A DNA stretch of 40,813 nt, taken from an uncultured Clostridia bacterium. Its GTDB lineage: Bacteria > Bacillota > Clostridia > Lachnospirales > Anaerotignaceae. The position numbers and the translations under genes were made by a program. Shown one piece after another: positions 7,466 to 16,146 of the stretch. Every line of letters starts with the position of its first letter. Position 1 is the first letter of the stretch. Under the pieces are notes generated by a model. That model did no database searches and had not been told where the DNA came from. It saw only the letters and a program-made list of their open reading frames with translations. Location: assembly GCA_937901125.1 (NCBI GenBank), contig CALCGT010000003.1, positions 1-40,813 of the forward strand. The letters run 5' to 3'.

Positions 7466-8116
7466 TTAACGATAATAGCTCAGTTTCTTTTCGATCCGTT
7501 CCATCACGAATGCTACAATGGCATTGAAGATGAAATAGAACACACCTGCAACAAACAGAGGCATGATATTGGTCTGTGCCGCTGCGATCTGTTTTGCAAC
7601 GGTGAACATTTCTTCATAAGTCAATACAAATGCCAGGGATGTATCCTTTACCAGTGTGATAACTTCATTAGTCACAGGGGGCAGTACCCGTTTCACCATC
7701 TGAGGGAAGATAATCTTGAAGAAGGTCTGGTTTTTGTTATATCCCAGAACAGATGCCGCTTCATACTGACCCACAGGAATGGATTCGATACCGGAACGGT
7801 AGATTTCTGCGAAATAAGCCGCATAGTTAATGGAGAAGCCAATGATGACTGCACCAAAACGATACCATCTGGGCATTGAAACGCCAAACATATAATAAGG
7901 GCCGAAAAATACCACCAAAAGCTGCAGCATTAGGGGCGTACCACGCAGGATGGCAATAAAAAATTTGATGATCGCCTGCAGGGGTTTACATTTGGACATA
8001 CGCCCAAAAGCTACCACCAGCCCCAGAGGCATGGAAAACAGCAGCGTCAGCACAAAGATCAGCAGGGATGCTCCCATACCGCTGACCAGCTGCTGCATGA
8101 TCACAGTAAAATTCAT
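7466..8116 (-). CDS. Polar amino-acid ABC transporter permease
   Basis: A 216-aa integral membrane protein of the HisM/GlnP family with about five membrane helices. The conserved EAA loop is visible as the YEAASVLGYNKNQTFFKIIFPQ region, which docks on the ATPase. The IAILRGTPLMLQL segment is characteristic of polar amino-acid permeases. A single permease gene implies a homodimer. Between it and the binding-protein gene lie about 150 nt containing a hairpin. Confidence 0.92.
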   Translation of the reverse strand: MNFTVIMQQLVSGMGASLLIFVLTLLFSMPLGLVVAFGRMSKCKPLQAIIKFFIAILRGTPLMLQLLVVFFGPYYMFGVSMPRWYRFGAVIIGFSINYAAYFAEIYRSGIESIPVGQYEAASVLGYNKNQTFFKIIFPQMVKRVLPPVTNEVITLVKDTSLAFVLTYEEMFTVAKQIAAAQTNIMPLFVAGVFYFIFNAIVAFVMERIEKKLSYYR

Positions 8117-8210
8117 ACGATTCTTTCCTTTCCTAAGATACTATTTGCAAAAAAACAATACCGCAAATAGTGCCGCTTTCTTTTTTTGCTTTTATGGATA
8201 AACGCAGGAA

Positions 8211-8237
8211 AAGGCGGCAGGATAGCCCCGCCGTCTT
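8211..8237 (-). terminator. Intra-operon hairpin between binding protein and permease
   Basis: On the minus strand AAGACGGC and GCCGCCTT, with one mismatch, form a GC-rich stem followed by TTTTCC. It lies in the ~150-nt gap after the binding-protein gene. Such leaky terminators or 3'-end stabilisers commonly let binding-protein mRNA exceed permease mRNA; that role is inferred. Confidence 0.5.
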
Positions 8238-8265
8238 TACCGTTTTTTCTGATACTGATATTCGA

Positions 8266-9084
8266 TTATTTGCCCAGACAAACCATCTGATCCAGATTAT
8301 AATCTTTGTATTTGGAAGCGATTTCCATGAATGTACCATCTTCCACCATTTCATTCAGAGTAGCCTGCACCTGATCTCTCAGTTCTTCATTGCCCAGCTT
8401 AAAGCCGATGGCATACTGTTCTGTGGACAGGGGTTCTTCCAGCATTCTGAATTTATCGGATTTTGTTGTCAGCTGATACTGTGCTACGCCGATATCTACT
8501 GCGATGGCATCATTTGTGCCTGCTTCCAAGTTCATGAATGCTGTGTTGTAATCCGCGATTTCATCCAGAGATGCGAAGGAAGCAACAACGTCTGCTTTGG
8601 ATTCATCCTGCAGTGCTGTCAGGGCAGAGGAACCAGCCTGTGTGATGACATGTTTACCTGCCAGATCTGCTTCTGTCTGGATATCGGAATCTACTCTTAC
8701 TACATAAACGATGCTGTTGTCAACATAAGGTTCAGAGAAAGTATATTTGTCTTCTCTGCCGTTCATTGTGAAGCCATTCCAAATACAGTCGATAGAACCG
8801 CTGTTCAGTTCCATATCTTTTGCGTTCCAATCGATGGGCTGTTTTACCAGTTCCCAACCGTTTCTTGCGCAAACCTCTGCAGCCAGTTCTAGGTCAAAAC
8901 CGGTGTAGTCGCCGTCTTCTGTTCTGTAGCCGTAAGGAGGATATTCTGCGTCGAAACCAACTGTAAATGTGGTTCTTTCTGCTGCTGTATCCTCTGCGGG
9001 TGCAGCTTCTTCAGAGCCGCCGCAGCCAGCCAGCATCGTAACGCCCATAACCATTGTTAAAAACAGTGCTAAGTATTTTTTCAT
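8266..9084 (-). CDS. Amino-acid ABC transporter substrate-binding lipoprotein
   Basis: A 272-aa solute-binding protein (family 3, SBP_bac_3). The N-terminus is a lipoprotein signal (MKKYLALFLTMVMGVTMLAGC) with the lipobox LAGC giving Cys21, then a short acidic/alanine linker. Then come TFTVGFDAEYPPYGYRTEDG, typical of polar amino-acid binders, and the FDLELAAEV motif. It captures the amino acid outside the membrane for the permease encoded next. As first gene of the operon it is probably the most abundant product. No riboswitch could be recognised in its ~90-nt leader. Confidence 0.93.
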   Translation of the reverse strand: MKKYLALFLTMVMGVTMLAGCGGSEEAAPAEDTAAERTTFTVGFDAEYPPYGYRTEDGDYTGFDLELAAEVCARNGWELVKQPIDWNAKDMELNSGSIDCIWNGFTMNGREDKYTFSEPYVDNSIVYVVRVDSDIQTEADLAGKHVITQAGSSALTALQDESKADVVASFASLDEIADYNTAFMNLEAGTNDAIAVDIGVAQYQLTTKSDKFRMLEEPLSTEQYAIGFKLGNEELRDQVQATLNEMVEDGTFMEIASKYKDYNLDQMVCLGK

Positions 9085-9225
9085 CTTGTATCGTCCCCTT
9101 TTTATTTTCTTATTTATGATATGTGGAAGGTCTCCCTTCGCTCTTCATTATATTATCACATTACCACACTAAAGTAAAGCCAAGGTTTTTCTCTGTTTCC
9201 CCTATTTTTTTGTGCAGGCTATACA

Positions 9226-9254
9226 GAAAAAAGGCGTTCCTTTCCAGAAACGCC
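9226..9254 (-). terminator. Terminator of the SLH surface-protein gene
   Basis: On the minus strand GGCGTT (9249-9254) pairs with AACGCC (9233-9238) around a 10-nt loop, followed by a TTTTTT run. It lies directly after the 805-aa gene. Confidence 0.85.
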
Positions 9255-9267
9255 CTTCTGTTTTCCA

Positions 9268-11685
9268 TTATTCTGCTCTTGCTCTGATTCTTGTTACAAC
9301 GCCATCATCATTTACGGTCAATGTGACAAAGCAGTCATCATTGTTATCCTCACAATGTCCAAAGAATTTTTTCAACCCCCTCAGGCTGGAAGCATAGTCG
9401 TCGGGTTTATCATACCATCTTTCGTTGACATTCGCAGAAAAACTGTAGGAAACCGTTACACTGCTCTTGACATCATATGTGTATCTGTTGCCATCGTTAT
9501 CCTTAATGATGATCTCGTCATCATCGGGATAAACTTTATACAGGTCGCCCTTATTCGGTTTTTCTTCTTCCCATGCTGCTTCGACCCTCGTTACCTTGCC
9601 GCTGCTGTTATAGGTCAGCTCTACCTTGATCTTATTATCGCTGTCTGTATAATCCAGTTCATTGTTCAACTTTCTCAGAGAAATGCTGTCGCCGTCCAGG
9701 GTCAGCTTCGCAGTGCTTGCCAATTCCAATACCACATCGATGCTGCCCGCGCTTACGGTGATAGTTTCCTTATCTTCATTGATATCCTTCAGAACACCTT
9801 TCTCCACTTCCTTGATCTCTGCTTTGACCTTGGAAACTCTGTTGCTGCTGTTGAATTCCAATTCTGCCTCAAAAACATAAGTGTCATAGTTATCCTTCAG
9901 GTCAGCGATTTCTCTGCTCTTGCCATTGATCTTGATATCCACATCACTGGCAAATTTATAGGTGATCTCCTTACTGCCTGTCTTGATGGTAATCTCGCTG
10001 TTGGTGACCTTGGTTACTTCCCCTTCAGAGCCTGCCGCATTCTTGGATTTTGCGATGATCTCTGTTACATAATCATCTCTATCCACATCCAGCTCTACGG
10101 TAAACGCCTTTCCATCCTCATTAAAGGCTCTCTTCAAAGCAGTATAACTACTTTTCTTGCCATCGATCTCAACATCCACATCATCGGCATCTACACGATA
10201 GGGATATTCTTCCCCTGCAGCCTCGATCTTGATGCTGCGGATATTCATGTAAATCAAAGTGCCCTTTGTCTCATCTTCCTGATCTTTGATAGTGATGCCC
10301 GTTACCTCATTTTTGCTGTTCAACTTCAGGGAAACCGTATAATTATACTCATCATAACTGCTCTTCAGTCTGCTGAAAGTCATGGTCTTGCCATCCTTCT
10401 TGATGGAAATGTCTCCATCCGTCAGAGGATATTCATATTCCCTGCTACCTGCCTTGATGGTGATTTTGGAGTTTGTCAAATCTGCCAAATACCCTTCTGT
10501 GGGGTTATTAGCATTTTTCACCGCTTTGATCTTGGTGACACGTTTATCCTCATTCAATGTCAGGGTCGCATCATATTTCATATCCTCCATGGCATCCTGC
10601 AGTTTGCTGACAGAAGATTTTTTCCCTTCCAGTTCCACTTCCACGCCATTGGCCAGACGGAATTCATCCTTGGAAGAGCCATTCTTTACCGTAATTCTGG
10701 TATCTGTCAAATCCACCAATTCGTAAGTTTCTTCCGTTGTCTTTTTGATACCTGCTTTGGAATAGGTCACTTCGATGGCACTCATATACTGCCCTTCGTA
10801 AATCACTTTTACCGTATCGCCTGTGCCGATATCTTCAAAGCCAATTTTTTCGCCATCATATTTTGCTATTGCAGAACCCTTGGTGCCAAAAAGACTCAGG
10901 GTGGTGCTGGAATTTGTACGCATGGTCAGGAAAAGATCCCCATTTTGCATCACTCTGCTGTCAGTGACTGTACCGACAACGGTGCTTTCTTTTTTCACTA
11001 CAGGGGCATCTTCCTTGGTTTTTGTCAGTTTATTGTAGGATTTTACAGAAAGGACTGCCATTTCCGCCCGGGTGATATTTTTCTTGGGATTGAATTTGTT
11101 ATCGGAATCCCCAACCATCAGATTGGCTCTGTTCAGCAAATCCAGATAAGGCACTGCTGCCGCAGAGACCTGAGACACATCATAATAAGACAGAGAAGCA
11201 CCGGATTTGATGTCGTACCCATTGACCGTATCCAGAGCTTTCCCAAAAATCACACCGACATCCTCACGGTTGGCATATTTTGTGCCATCCTGCAGTTTAT
11301 TCAGTTCTGCTGTGGTCAGGATGCTGTTTTCCAGACCGTATGCCGTTGCCTTATAGGCCCACGCAGGGATATTATAGGCACTGATGACAGGTTTCCATTT
11401 GGTCACTGTGGCATCGTTCACGTCCTGCTTGGTATAAACCTTCATAATAGAATACATCAGCTGTACCGCTTCGCAGTAAGTCACGTTGTTTCTGGGCTTG
11501 CAGTAGCGTTTGCCATTTTCCTCATAGCCGCTCATCAGCCCCAGCTCCGCCGCCTGATTCAGAAATGGCTTGAAGCCAGACCAGGTGACTGTATCAATAT
11601 CCGCAAAAGAGGCGCCATAGGCTGTGATGCCCATGCTTCCCAGCATCAGGCTGGCCGCCGTTGCAAATGCAATGATCTTTTTCAT
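9268..11685 (-). CDS. Large SLH-domain surface protein with tandem repeats
   Basis: An 805-aa secreted cell-wall protein. A signal peptide ends about residue 25 (AYGA). Three SLH-like modules follow up to about residue 225 (e.g. FADIDTVTWSGFKPFLNQAA and KKNITRAEMAVLSVKSY), which should anchor it to secondary wall polymers. The rest is at least six tandem units of ~65-80 residues. Each has the pattern strand, xxxITIKxGSxxxxY, short hydrophilic DVxIxxDGKxxS, xLKxxYxxY, then a xVxLxLNxxNxVTxIxA strand. This is a repeated beta-rich fold of unknown role. The last unit is degenerate. The gene is monocistronic, with its own promoter and terminator. Confidence 0.85.
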   Translation of the reverse strand: MKKIIAFATAASLMLGSMGITAYGASFADIDTVTWSGFKPFLNQAAELGLMSGYEENGKRYCKPRNNVTYCEAVQLMYSIMKVYTKQDVNDATVTKWKPVISAYNIPAWAYKATAYGLENSILTTAELNKLQDGTKYANREDVGVIFGKALDTVNGYDIKSGASLSYYDVSQVSAAAVPYLDLLNRANLMVGDSDNKFNPKKNITRAEMAVLSVKSYNKLTKTKEDAPVVKKESTVVGTVTDSRVMQNGDLFLTMRTNSSTTLSLFGTKGSAIAKYDGEKIGFEDIGTGDTVKVIYEGQYMSAIEVTYSKAGIKKTTEETYELVDLTDTRITVKNGSSKDEFRLANGVEVELEGKKSSVSKLQDAMEDMKYDATLTLNEDKRVTKIKAVKNANNPTEGYLADLTNSKITIKAGSREYEYPLTDGDISIKKDGKTMTFSRLKSSYDEYNYTVSLKLNSKNEVTGITIKDQEDETKGTLIYMNIRSIKIEAAGEEYPYRVDADDVDVEIDGKKSSYTALKRAFNEDGKAFTVELDVDRDDYVTEIIAKSKNAAGSEGEVTKVTNSEITIKTGSKEITYKFASDVDIKINGKSREIADLKDNYDTYVFEAELEFNSSNRVSKVKAEIKEVEKGVLKDINEDKETITVSAGSIDVVLELASTAKLTLDGDSISLRKLNNELDYTDSDNKIKVELTYNSSGKVTRVEAAWEEEKPNKGDLYKVYPDDDEIIIKDNDGNRYTYDVKSSVTVSYSFSANVNERWYDKPDDYASSLRGLKKFFGHCEDNNDDCFVTLTVNDDGVVTRIRARAE

Positions 11686-11754
11686 GATCTTTACCCCCTT
11701 TTCAAAAATCCCTTTTCGCTCCTTCTCTTCATCAGGACAGATTTTGATATCTTA

Positions 11755-11760
11755 ATTGTA
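11755..11760 (-). promoter_or_regulatory. Candidate extended -10 of the SLH protein gene
   Basis: Minus-strand TACAAT preceded by TGA (extended -10), about 70 nt upstream of the start codon; no good -35 is seen. Confidence 0.45.
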
Positions 11761-11813
11761 TCACAATCGCAGGAAAAAAGTTCTTTCGCTTTCCTTAATA
11801 TTTCTGCAAATCC

Positions 11814-11848
11814 CAGTAAAATCCTGCTTTTTCAGGAAAGATTTACTG
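11814..11848. other. Two-part hairpin downstream of the MBL-fold gene
   Basis: CAGTAAA (11814-11820) pairs with TTTACTG (11842-11848), enclosing TCCTG/CAGGA (11822-11826 with 11833-11837). The T tract is weak on both strands. It is probably the 3' end or a processing structure of the metallo-hydrolase transcript. Confidence 0.45.
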
Positions 11849-11928
11849 ATTTTGACGCAAAGGAAAATGAGATTGTTCCTTTTTCCAAAGAAAATTTGGG
11901 GAAGGCAGATTCTTTTCCCAATACTCCC

Positions 11929-12738
11929 TCAGTTCCATTCCAGTTTCGTCCCTACTGCCACCTCTGTCACAGGGCTGACAGCGTGCAGGGCAGCCCGCAC
12001 GGCAAAGGAAGTGCAGTGGCAGGGATATAATTCAGGAATCTTTTCATCCTTTAAAAAGGCGATGGTCTCCTTTGCCCGCTCATCCACATCAAACAAATGG
12101 AATCCACCCAAAACGCTCTGCACCTTTTCCACCCCTGTCAGCTTTTTGGCGTAGGCGATGATATTGCAGATGCCTACATGGGAACAGCCGGTGATGATAG
12201 AAAGCCCCTTTTCCCCCACATAAGCCAGAGCCGTATCATCCGCGATATCGTCCGCTTCTTTTTTGCCATCCTTTTCGATGGTACCGATGGCATAGGCAGG
12301 CTCAAAATCCAATGTATGAGGGATTTCCCCCAGCCAGACCAATTTTTCTGTCAGCCAGACAGGTTCTTTTGTCAGATGCAGTTCCAATTTTTCCGTCAAT
12401 TCCTCCCGAGAAACAGGACTGCCGATGTCCATGCCATTCCATTCATGGGGCAAAAGGGCATCGGGATGGGCGATCAGCTTCGGCTTCTTAGAAAAATCCA
12501 ATTCCAGCAGAGACTCCAACCCCCCGGTATGATCGTTATGGGAATGGGAAAGGAGGATCGCTTCTGCCTTTGTCATATCAATGCCCATTCCCTTCGCATT
12601 TTTCAGGAATGCATCGGAATACCCCGCATCAAAAAGGAACCATTTTCCCTCCGTTTCCAGCCAGTAGGACACGGCAGGCTCCCCCAGATAATACACATCG
12701 ATCTCGGTATGGTTATCCATCAATATCGTCAGCTTCAC
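11929..12738 (-). CDS. MBL-fold metallo-hydrolase
   Basis: A metallo-beta-lactamase-fold hydrolase of about 269 aa. The metal motif HSHNDHTGG (near residue 65) and the later GCSHVGICN and GGFHLF histidines resemble the group annotated as 7,8-dihydropterin-6-methyl-4-(beta-D-ribofuranosyl)aminobenzene-5'-phosphate synthase-like proteins. The substrate in bacteria is not established. The GTG at 12738 is preferred over the one at 12747 because GGAG lies 8 nt upstream. The gene is divergent from the D-threonine-aldolase-like gene, sharing an upstream region of about 200 nt. It carries the usual family residues and shows no sign of decay. Confidence 0.85.
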   Translation of the reverse strand: MKLTILMDNHTEIDVYYLGEPAVSYWLETEGKWFLFDAGYSDAFLKNAKGMGIDMTKAEAILLSHSHNDHTGGLESLLELDFSKKPKLIAHPDALLPHEWNGMDIGSPVSREELTEKLELHLTKEPVWLTEKLVWLGEIPHTLDFEPAYAIGTIEKDGKKEADDIADDTALAYVGEKGLSIITGCSHVGICNIIAYAKKLTGVEKVQSVLGGFHLFDVDERAKETIAFLKDEKIPELYPCHCTSFAVRAALHAVSPVTEVAVGTKLEWN

Positions 12739-12869
12739 TTCTATCACTCCATTTTTAAAATATCAATAAAATTTATTTTATTCTTATTCCGTCATTTTTT
12801 CTCTGATTCTTGCAGTCTTTTCTTCACCATACCATAGAAAAAGCCCCTTTGCAATCGTGATTCTGCCAG

Positions 12870-12898
12870 TTGACAGATGGACTTCTTTTCTGTAATGT
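12870..12898 (+). promoter_or_regulatory. Candidate promoter of the D-threonine-aldolase-like gene
   Basis: TTGACA (12870-12875), a 17-bp spacer and TAATGT (12893-12898). The -35 is perfect and the -10 weak. The start codon follows about 40 nt downstream of the -10 with a TTAGGAGGG ribosome binding site. Confidence 0.5.
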
Positions 12899-12936
12899 AT
12901 GCAAATAAGAACATTTATTTTTAGGAGGGATTTCCC

Positions 12937-14046
12937 ATGAAAAAACACGAATTACAAACCCCTGCCATTCTGCTGGACATGGATGCGCTGGAAAACAATA
13001 TCAAATCCTGGCAAGCACTCTGCGATGCCAACGGCAAGGAAATGTGGCCCATGATCAAAACCCATAAAAGCTCCACTCTAGCGAAAATGCAGATGGATGC
13101 AGGGGCAACAGGCTTCCTCTGCGGCACACTGGATGAATGCGAAATGGTTTACAACCTGGGTGCAAAGCATATCATGTATGCCTACCCCACAGCAAACCCT
13201 GTAAACCTGAAACGGCTGATGCCCATTGCCATGGATGCAGAACTCATCATCCGTCTGGATACCGTTCCCGCTGCGGAAATTTTGAACGCAGAAGCAGAAA
13301 AAGCAGGGGTAACTGTTTCCTATACCATCATCGTAGATATGGACTTCCACCGTTTCGGTATGCCTGCAGATAAAGTGGTTGATTTTGCCAAGGCAGTGGC
13401 TCCCCTGAAAAACCTGAAATTCCGCGGTATTTCCACTCATCCCGGTCAGGTTTACGGCTGCACCACAAGAGAGGCCCTGGAAGCAGTGGCACAGCTGGAA
13501 AAAGATACCATGAAACAGGCTGCGGATGCACTGGCGGCTGCCGGGTTCCCCTGCGAAATCGTTTCTTCCGGTTCTACCCCTACCTTTAAAATCGCAGTGA
13601 AAGACAAAACCATCAACGTCAGCCATCCCGGCAACTACACCTTCTTCGATAATATCCAGATGGCTCTGGGCACCTGCGACGAAGCTGCTTGCTCCCTGCG
13701 GGTATTGGCAACAGTGGTTTCCAATCCCTCTGAAGGCTTCTATCTCTTTGATGCAGGCTCCAAATGCTTGGGTCTGGATCAGGGCGCCCATGGCAATTCC
13801 GCTATCAAAGGCTTCGGTTATGTCGTTGGTCATCCAGAACTGACCATTGTTGGTCTGTCTGAGGAAGTTGCTAAAGTAAAAGCTGATGGTGCGTGCGATC
13901 TGAAGATCGGAGACAAAGTAGAAATCATCCCCAACCATTCTTGCTCTTCCGCAAACAACACCAGCTGGTACACCTGCGTGCGTGGCGATGAAGTGTTGGA
14001 TTTCATGGAAGTTGATGTGAGAGAAAACAGCAAGAAAAAAGGCTGA
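12937..14046 (+). CDS. D-threonine aldolase / D-serine dehydratase-like PLP enzyme
   Basis: A 369-aa fold-type III PLP enzyme: alanine-racemase-like barrel at the N-terminus and a D-serine-dehydratase-like domain at the C-terminus. KTHK at residues 41-44 matches the PLP-lysine motif of the family. The HSC motif in IPNHSCSSANN (His334, Cys336) is the metal-binding pair that distinguishes these enzymes from alanine racemases. Expected reaction: cleavage of D-3-hydroxyamino acids to glycine plus aldehyde, or D-serine deamination. One of few plus-strand genes here, in its own transcription unit. It is close to an amino-acid importer/racemase operon, so a shared role in D-amino-acid use is plausible but unproven. 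Confidence 0.85.
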   Translation: MKKHELQTPAILLDMDALENNIKSWQALCDANGKEMWPMIKTHKSSTLAKMQMDAGATGFLCGTLDECEMVYNLGAKHIMYAYPTANPVNLKRLMPIAMDAELIIRLDTVPAAEILNAEAEKAGVTVSYTIIVDMDFHRFGMPADKVVDFAKAVAPLKNLKFRGISTHPGQVYGCTTREALEAVAQLEKDTMKQAADALAAAGFPCEIVSSGSTPTFKIAVKDKTINVSHPGNYTFFDNIQMALGTCDEAACSLRVLATVVSNPSEGFYLFDAGSKCLGLDQGAHGNSAIKGFGYVVGHPELTIVGLSEEVAKVKADGACDLKIGDKVEIIPNHSCSSANNTSWYTCVRGDEVLDFMEVDVRENSKKKG

Positions 14047-14055
14047 TAACGAAGG

Positions 14056-14090
14056 AAAGGGAGCCCCCCCTGTTGGGGGACTCCCTTTTT
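14056..14090 (+). terminator. Strong terminator of the D-threonine-aldolase-like gene
   Basis: AAAGGGAGCCCCC pairs with GGGGGACTCCCTTTTT (one mismatch), ending in five Ts, 10 nt after the stop codon. Confidence 0.9.
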
Positions 14091-14117
14091 GGCTGTAGAC
14101 AACTTTATTTTGAGACA

Positions 14118-14228
14118 GCGGAAGGGTTTGGGAAACGGAAACGTTTCCCAAATGAAATCCGCAGGAGGAGTTCTCCTCCGACGAGGAACACAGCGGGTTT
14201 CAAGGCTCTTGAGCCGATGGAACTCGTC
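14118..14228. other. Dense cluster of hairpins in an intergenic region
   Basis: Several exact stems lie side by side: GCGGA/TCCGC (14118-14122 with 14158-14162) enclosing TTTGGGAAACG-GAAA-CGTTTCCCAAA (14127-14152), then GGAGGAG-TT-CTCCTCC (14164-14179), GGCTC-TT-GAGCC (14204-14215), and GACGAG with CTCGTC (14180-14185 with 14223-14228). GAAATCCGC (14154-14162) can instead pair with GCGGGTTTC (14193-14201), so two folds compete. No ORF is credible here. It lies past the plus-strand terminator and forms the 3' region of the minus-strand gene at 14283. Confidence 0.6.
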
Positions 14229-14282
14229 TGTTTATTCTTCTGTCTAAACAACATCCTGATTTCGCCTTAGGCGTTTCGCGTC

Positions 14283-15185
14283 TTATTTAAAAATTTCGCT
14301 GGAAACGTATGCCACGCCGCCCTTCAGTTCACTGGGCATAGCAGCCTTCATTGCCATATCGCCATCCACCACATAGGTATCACTGCCTACTATGATTTCC
14401 ATGGAAACGCCTTCCTTCTCCAGCAGGATGGGTTTGTTCTTACCCTGCCATTTTACATTATAGCCATTTGCTTCTGCAGTTTCTCTTAGCGGAACCATTG
14501 TTGCTGTTTCCAGTTCTGTTTCGCCTGTGGGTACTTCCGCTGTTGTCAGCAGCAGCACGAAGGACGGCGTTGTCTGAGCAGGGATGCTTCTTGTTGTTGC
14601 CCCATAGAATACCAGTGCATCCTGACCCTTTACATCTTCTGCAAACAGTCTGATCTTTGCCCCCTGCAGGTTCTGGATGTCTGTTTTTTCGGAGATGTTC
14701 AGTTTCAGCGTGTTTTTCATATCTGTCAGGTCATTGTCAAAGTGCCCTACTGTAAAGAAACCGGCATCGGCATTGGCAACCACTGCTGTCACCTTGCCCA
14801 GGTAAGGGGGCATGCTCATGCCCATAGGGCCGTTGGCATCATATACAACCGCAACCTCCATGCCTTCTGTCAGGTCTGCCGCTGTCAGGTAGGAACCATC
14901 TTCTCTGTTTACAACGATTGTATTGCTGTTTACTGCAAAACGTAGACCGCCCTGTTCGTTGTCGATTTCCACGATGGAAATGCCCTCTGTAACGGATGCT
15001 TCTACGGAAATCACCTTACCGCTCTGGCTGATGAAAGCCGCTTCCTGTGCTTCTGCCATGATTGTTTCGATAGATGTATTTTCTACTGTGGAAATCAGTG
15101 TTGCTTCTTCCGCAAATGCAGTTGCTGTGCCCAGCATTGTCAGTACCATACCCATTGCCATAACTTTTGTCAGATTCTTTTTCAT
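14283..15185 (-). CDS. Secreted protein with copper-amine-oxidase-N-like domain
   Basis: A 300-aa exported protein. The signal peptide (KKNLTKVMAMGMVLTMLGTA, cleaved after AFA at ~25) is clear. Residues ~55-220 are two beta-rich segments with a GKVTAV turn. The last ~70 residues match the copper amine oxidase N-terminal-like domain common on clostridial cell surfaces (MVPLRETAEANGYNVKWQ, a beta turn, then VDGDMAMKAAMP and GGVAYVSSEIF). That domain is not an oxidase; it is thought to bind wall or protein partners. The start is preceded by CTAGGAGG. Single-gene unit; function not known. Confidence 0.75.
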   Translation of the reverse strand: MKKNLTKVMAMGMVLTMLGTATAFAEEATLISTVENTSIETIMAEAQEAAFISQSGKVISVEASVTEGISIVEIDNEQGGLRFAVNSNTIVVNREDGSYLTAADLTEGMEVAVVYDANGPMGMSMPPYLGKVTAVVANADAGFFTVGHFDNDLTDMKNTLKLNISEKTDIQNLQGAKIRLFAEDVKGQDALVFYGATTRSIPAQTTPSFVLLLTTAEVPTGETELETATMVPLRETAEANGYNVKWQGKNKPILLEKEGVSMEIIVGSDTYVVDGDMAMKAAMPSELKGGVAYVSSEIFK

Positions 15186-15286
15186 ATTTATTTCCTCCTA
15201 GATAATGTAGTATAAGTTTCTTTTTTGTGTTACATATCATCAGACGGAGGCTATTTGGAAAAGTTCCCGTTTTTTAAAGAATCTTT

Positions 15287-16105
15287 TTATTTTTTTCTGA
15301 CGGGGTAGCAGACCTCCGTCACAAATTCCTCTGGATTGTCCGTTTCATGAGGGCTGACATGATAAATATTGAACGTCAGCCCATCGTATTCATAGCCATT
15401 ATCCCGAATCCACTGGGCAACTGCCGCGTTGACCTCATTGATAAGGTTGTAAGGTCCTTTATAAGTGGCAGAAGCAAAGGTCACCGCAGGCAGTGTCTTG
15501 AATTTCACATGTTCTGTGTCAGAGTATGTCCCCTTCACAGTTTTCTGGGCTTCCACATCTACATCTTTTTCCTTATATTCTCCGTCATGGAACACCACAC
15601 TGCAATAGCAGGGGTCATCGGGAATCAGGTGCAGCTTTTCTGTTTCACTGACCAATACGCCCCACAGCATGCCTTCCTGTTCATAACAGGGGATCGTCAT
15701 ACGAACAGTAGCCGCATAGCGTTCCGGCAATGTTTTCAAAACCACATTATATTTCATTGCATTTTCATCCTTTCTCATCCGCTCTCTTGATGTTTCCAGA
15801 AGCCGCAGCCTCTCTGCTGCCTGCTGCACCAATGTGCGCAGTTCTGCCTCTTTCTCCGAAAAATATCGCTCCAGCACTTCCTTGTTTCCATAAGCAAGCA
15901 ATATCTCTCCAATGGCGGCAAGGCTGAAGCCCATATTTTTCAGCTCCGCGATACGCCCCACCAAAAGAAGCTGTTCCTCGCTGTAATAGCGGTAGCCTGT
16001 GCAGGAGTCGATCTGAAAGGGCTTCAGCAGGCCCATTTCATCATAATGGCGCAGCATACGAATGCTGACTCTGGACAGTTTCGAAAATTCTCCTATTTTT
16101 AACAT
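15287..16105 (-). CDS. MerR-family regulator with GyrI-like effector domain
   Basis: A 272-aa BmrR-type transcription activator. Residues 1-70 are a MerR winged helix-turn-helix (IGEFSKLSRVSIRMLRHYDEMGLLKP, YRYYSEEQL). A coiled-coil dimerisation helix runs over ~80-115. Residues ~120-272 are a GyrI-like/AraC-E small-molecule binding domain ending CYPVRKK. Such proteins sense hydrophobic or cationic drugs and activate promoters with long spacers by untwisting DNA. Its own promoter has that architecture, so it is probably autoregulated. No efflux gene adjoins it; the MATE gene at 30.5 kb is a conceivable but unsupported target. Confidence 0.9.
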   Translation of the reverse strand: MLKIGEFSKLSRVSIRMLRHYDEMGLLKPFQIDSCTGYRYYSEEQLLLVGRIAELKNMGFSLAAIGEILLAYGNKEVLERYFSEKEAELRTLVQQAAERLRLLETSRERMRKDENAMKYNVVLKTLPERYAATVRMTIPCYEQEGMLWGVLVSETEKLHLIPDDPCYCSVVFHDGEYKEKDVDVEAQKTVKGTYSDTEHVKFKTLPAVTFASATYKGPYNLINEVNAAVAQWIRDNGYEYDGLTFNIYHVSPHETDNPEEFVTEVCYPVRKK

Positions 16106-16146
16106 GATCTTACCTCCGGATCCAATCGGTTTTCGAGCTCATCATA

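Noticed and set aside
9355..12030. 891-codon open frame on the plus strand
   Set aside because: It is antisense to the SLH protein gene, whose codon use avoids the triplets that would be stops on the other strand. The product is low-complexity (Phe/Ile/Cys-rich) and has no domain or ribosome binding site.
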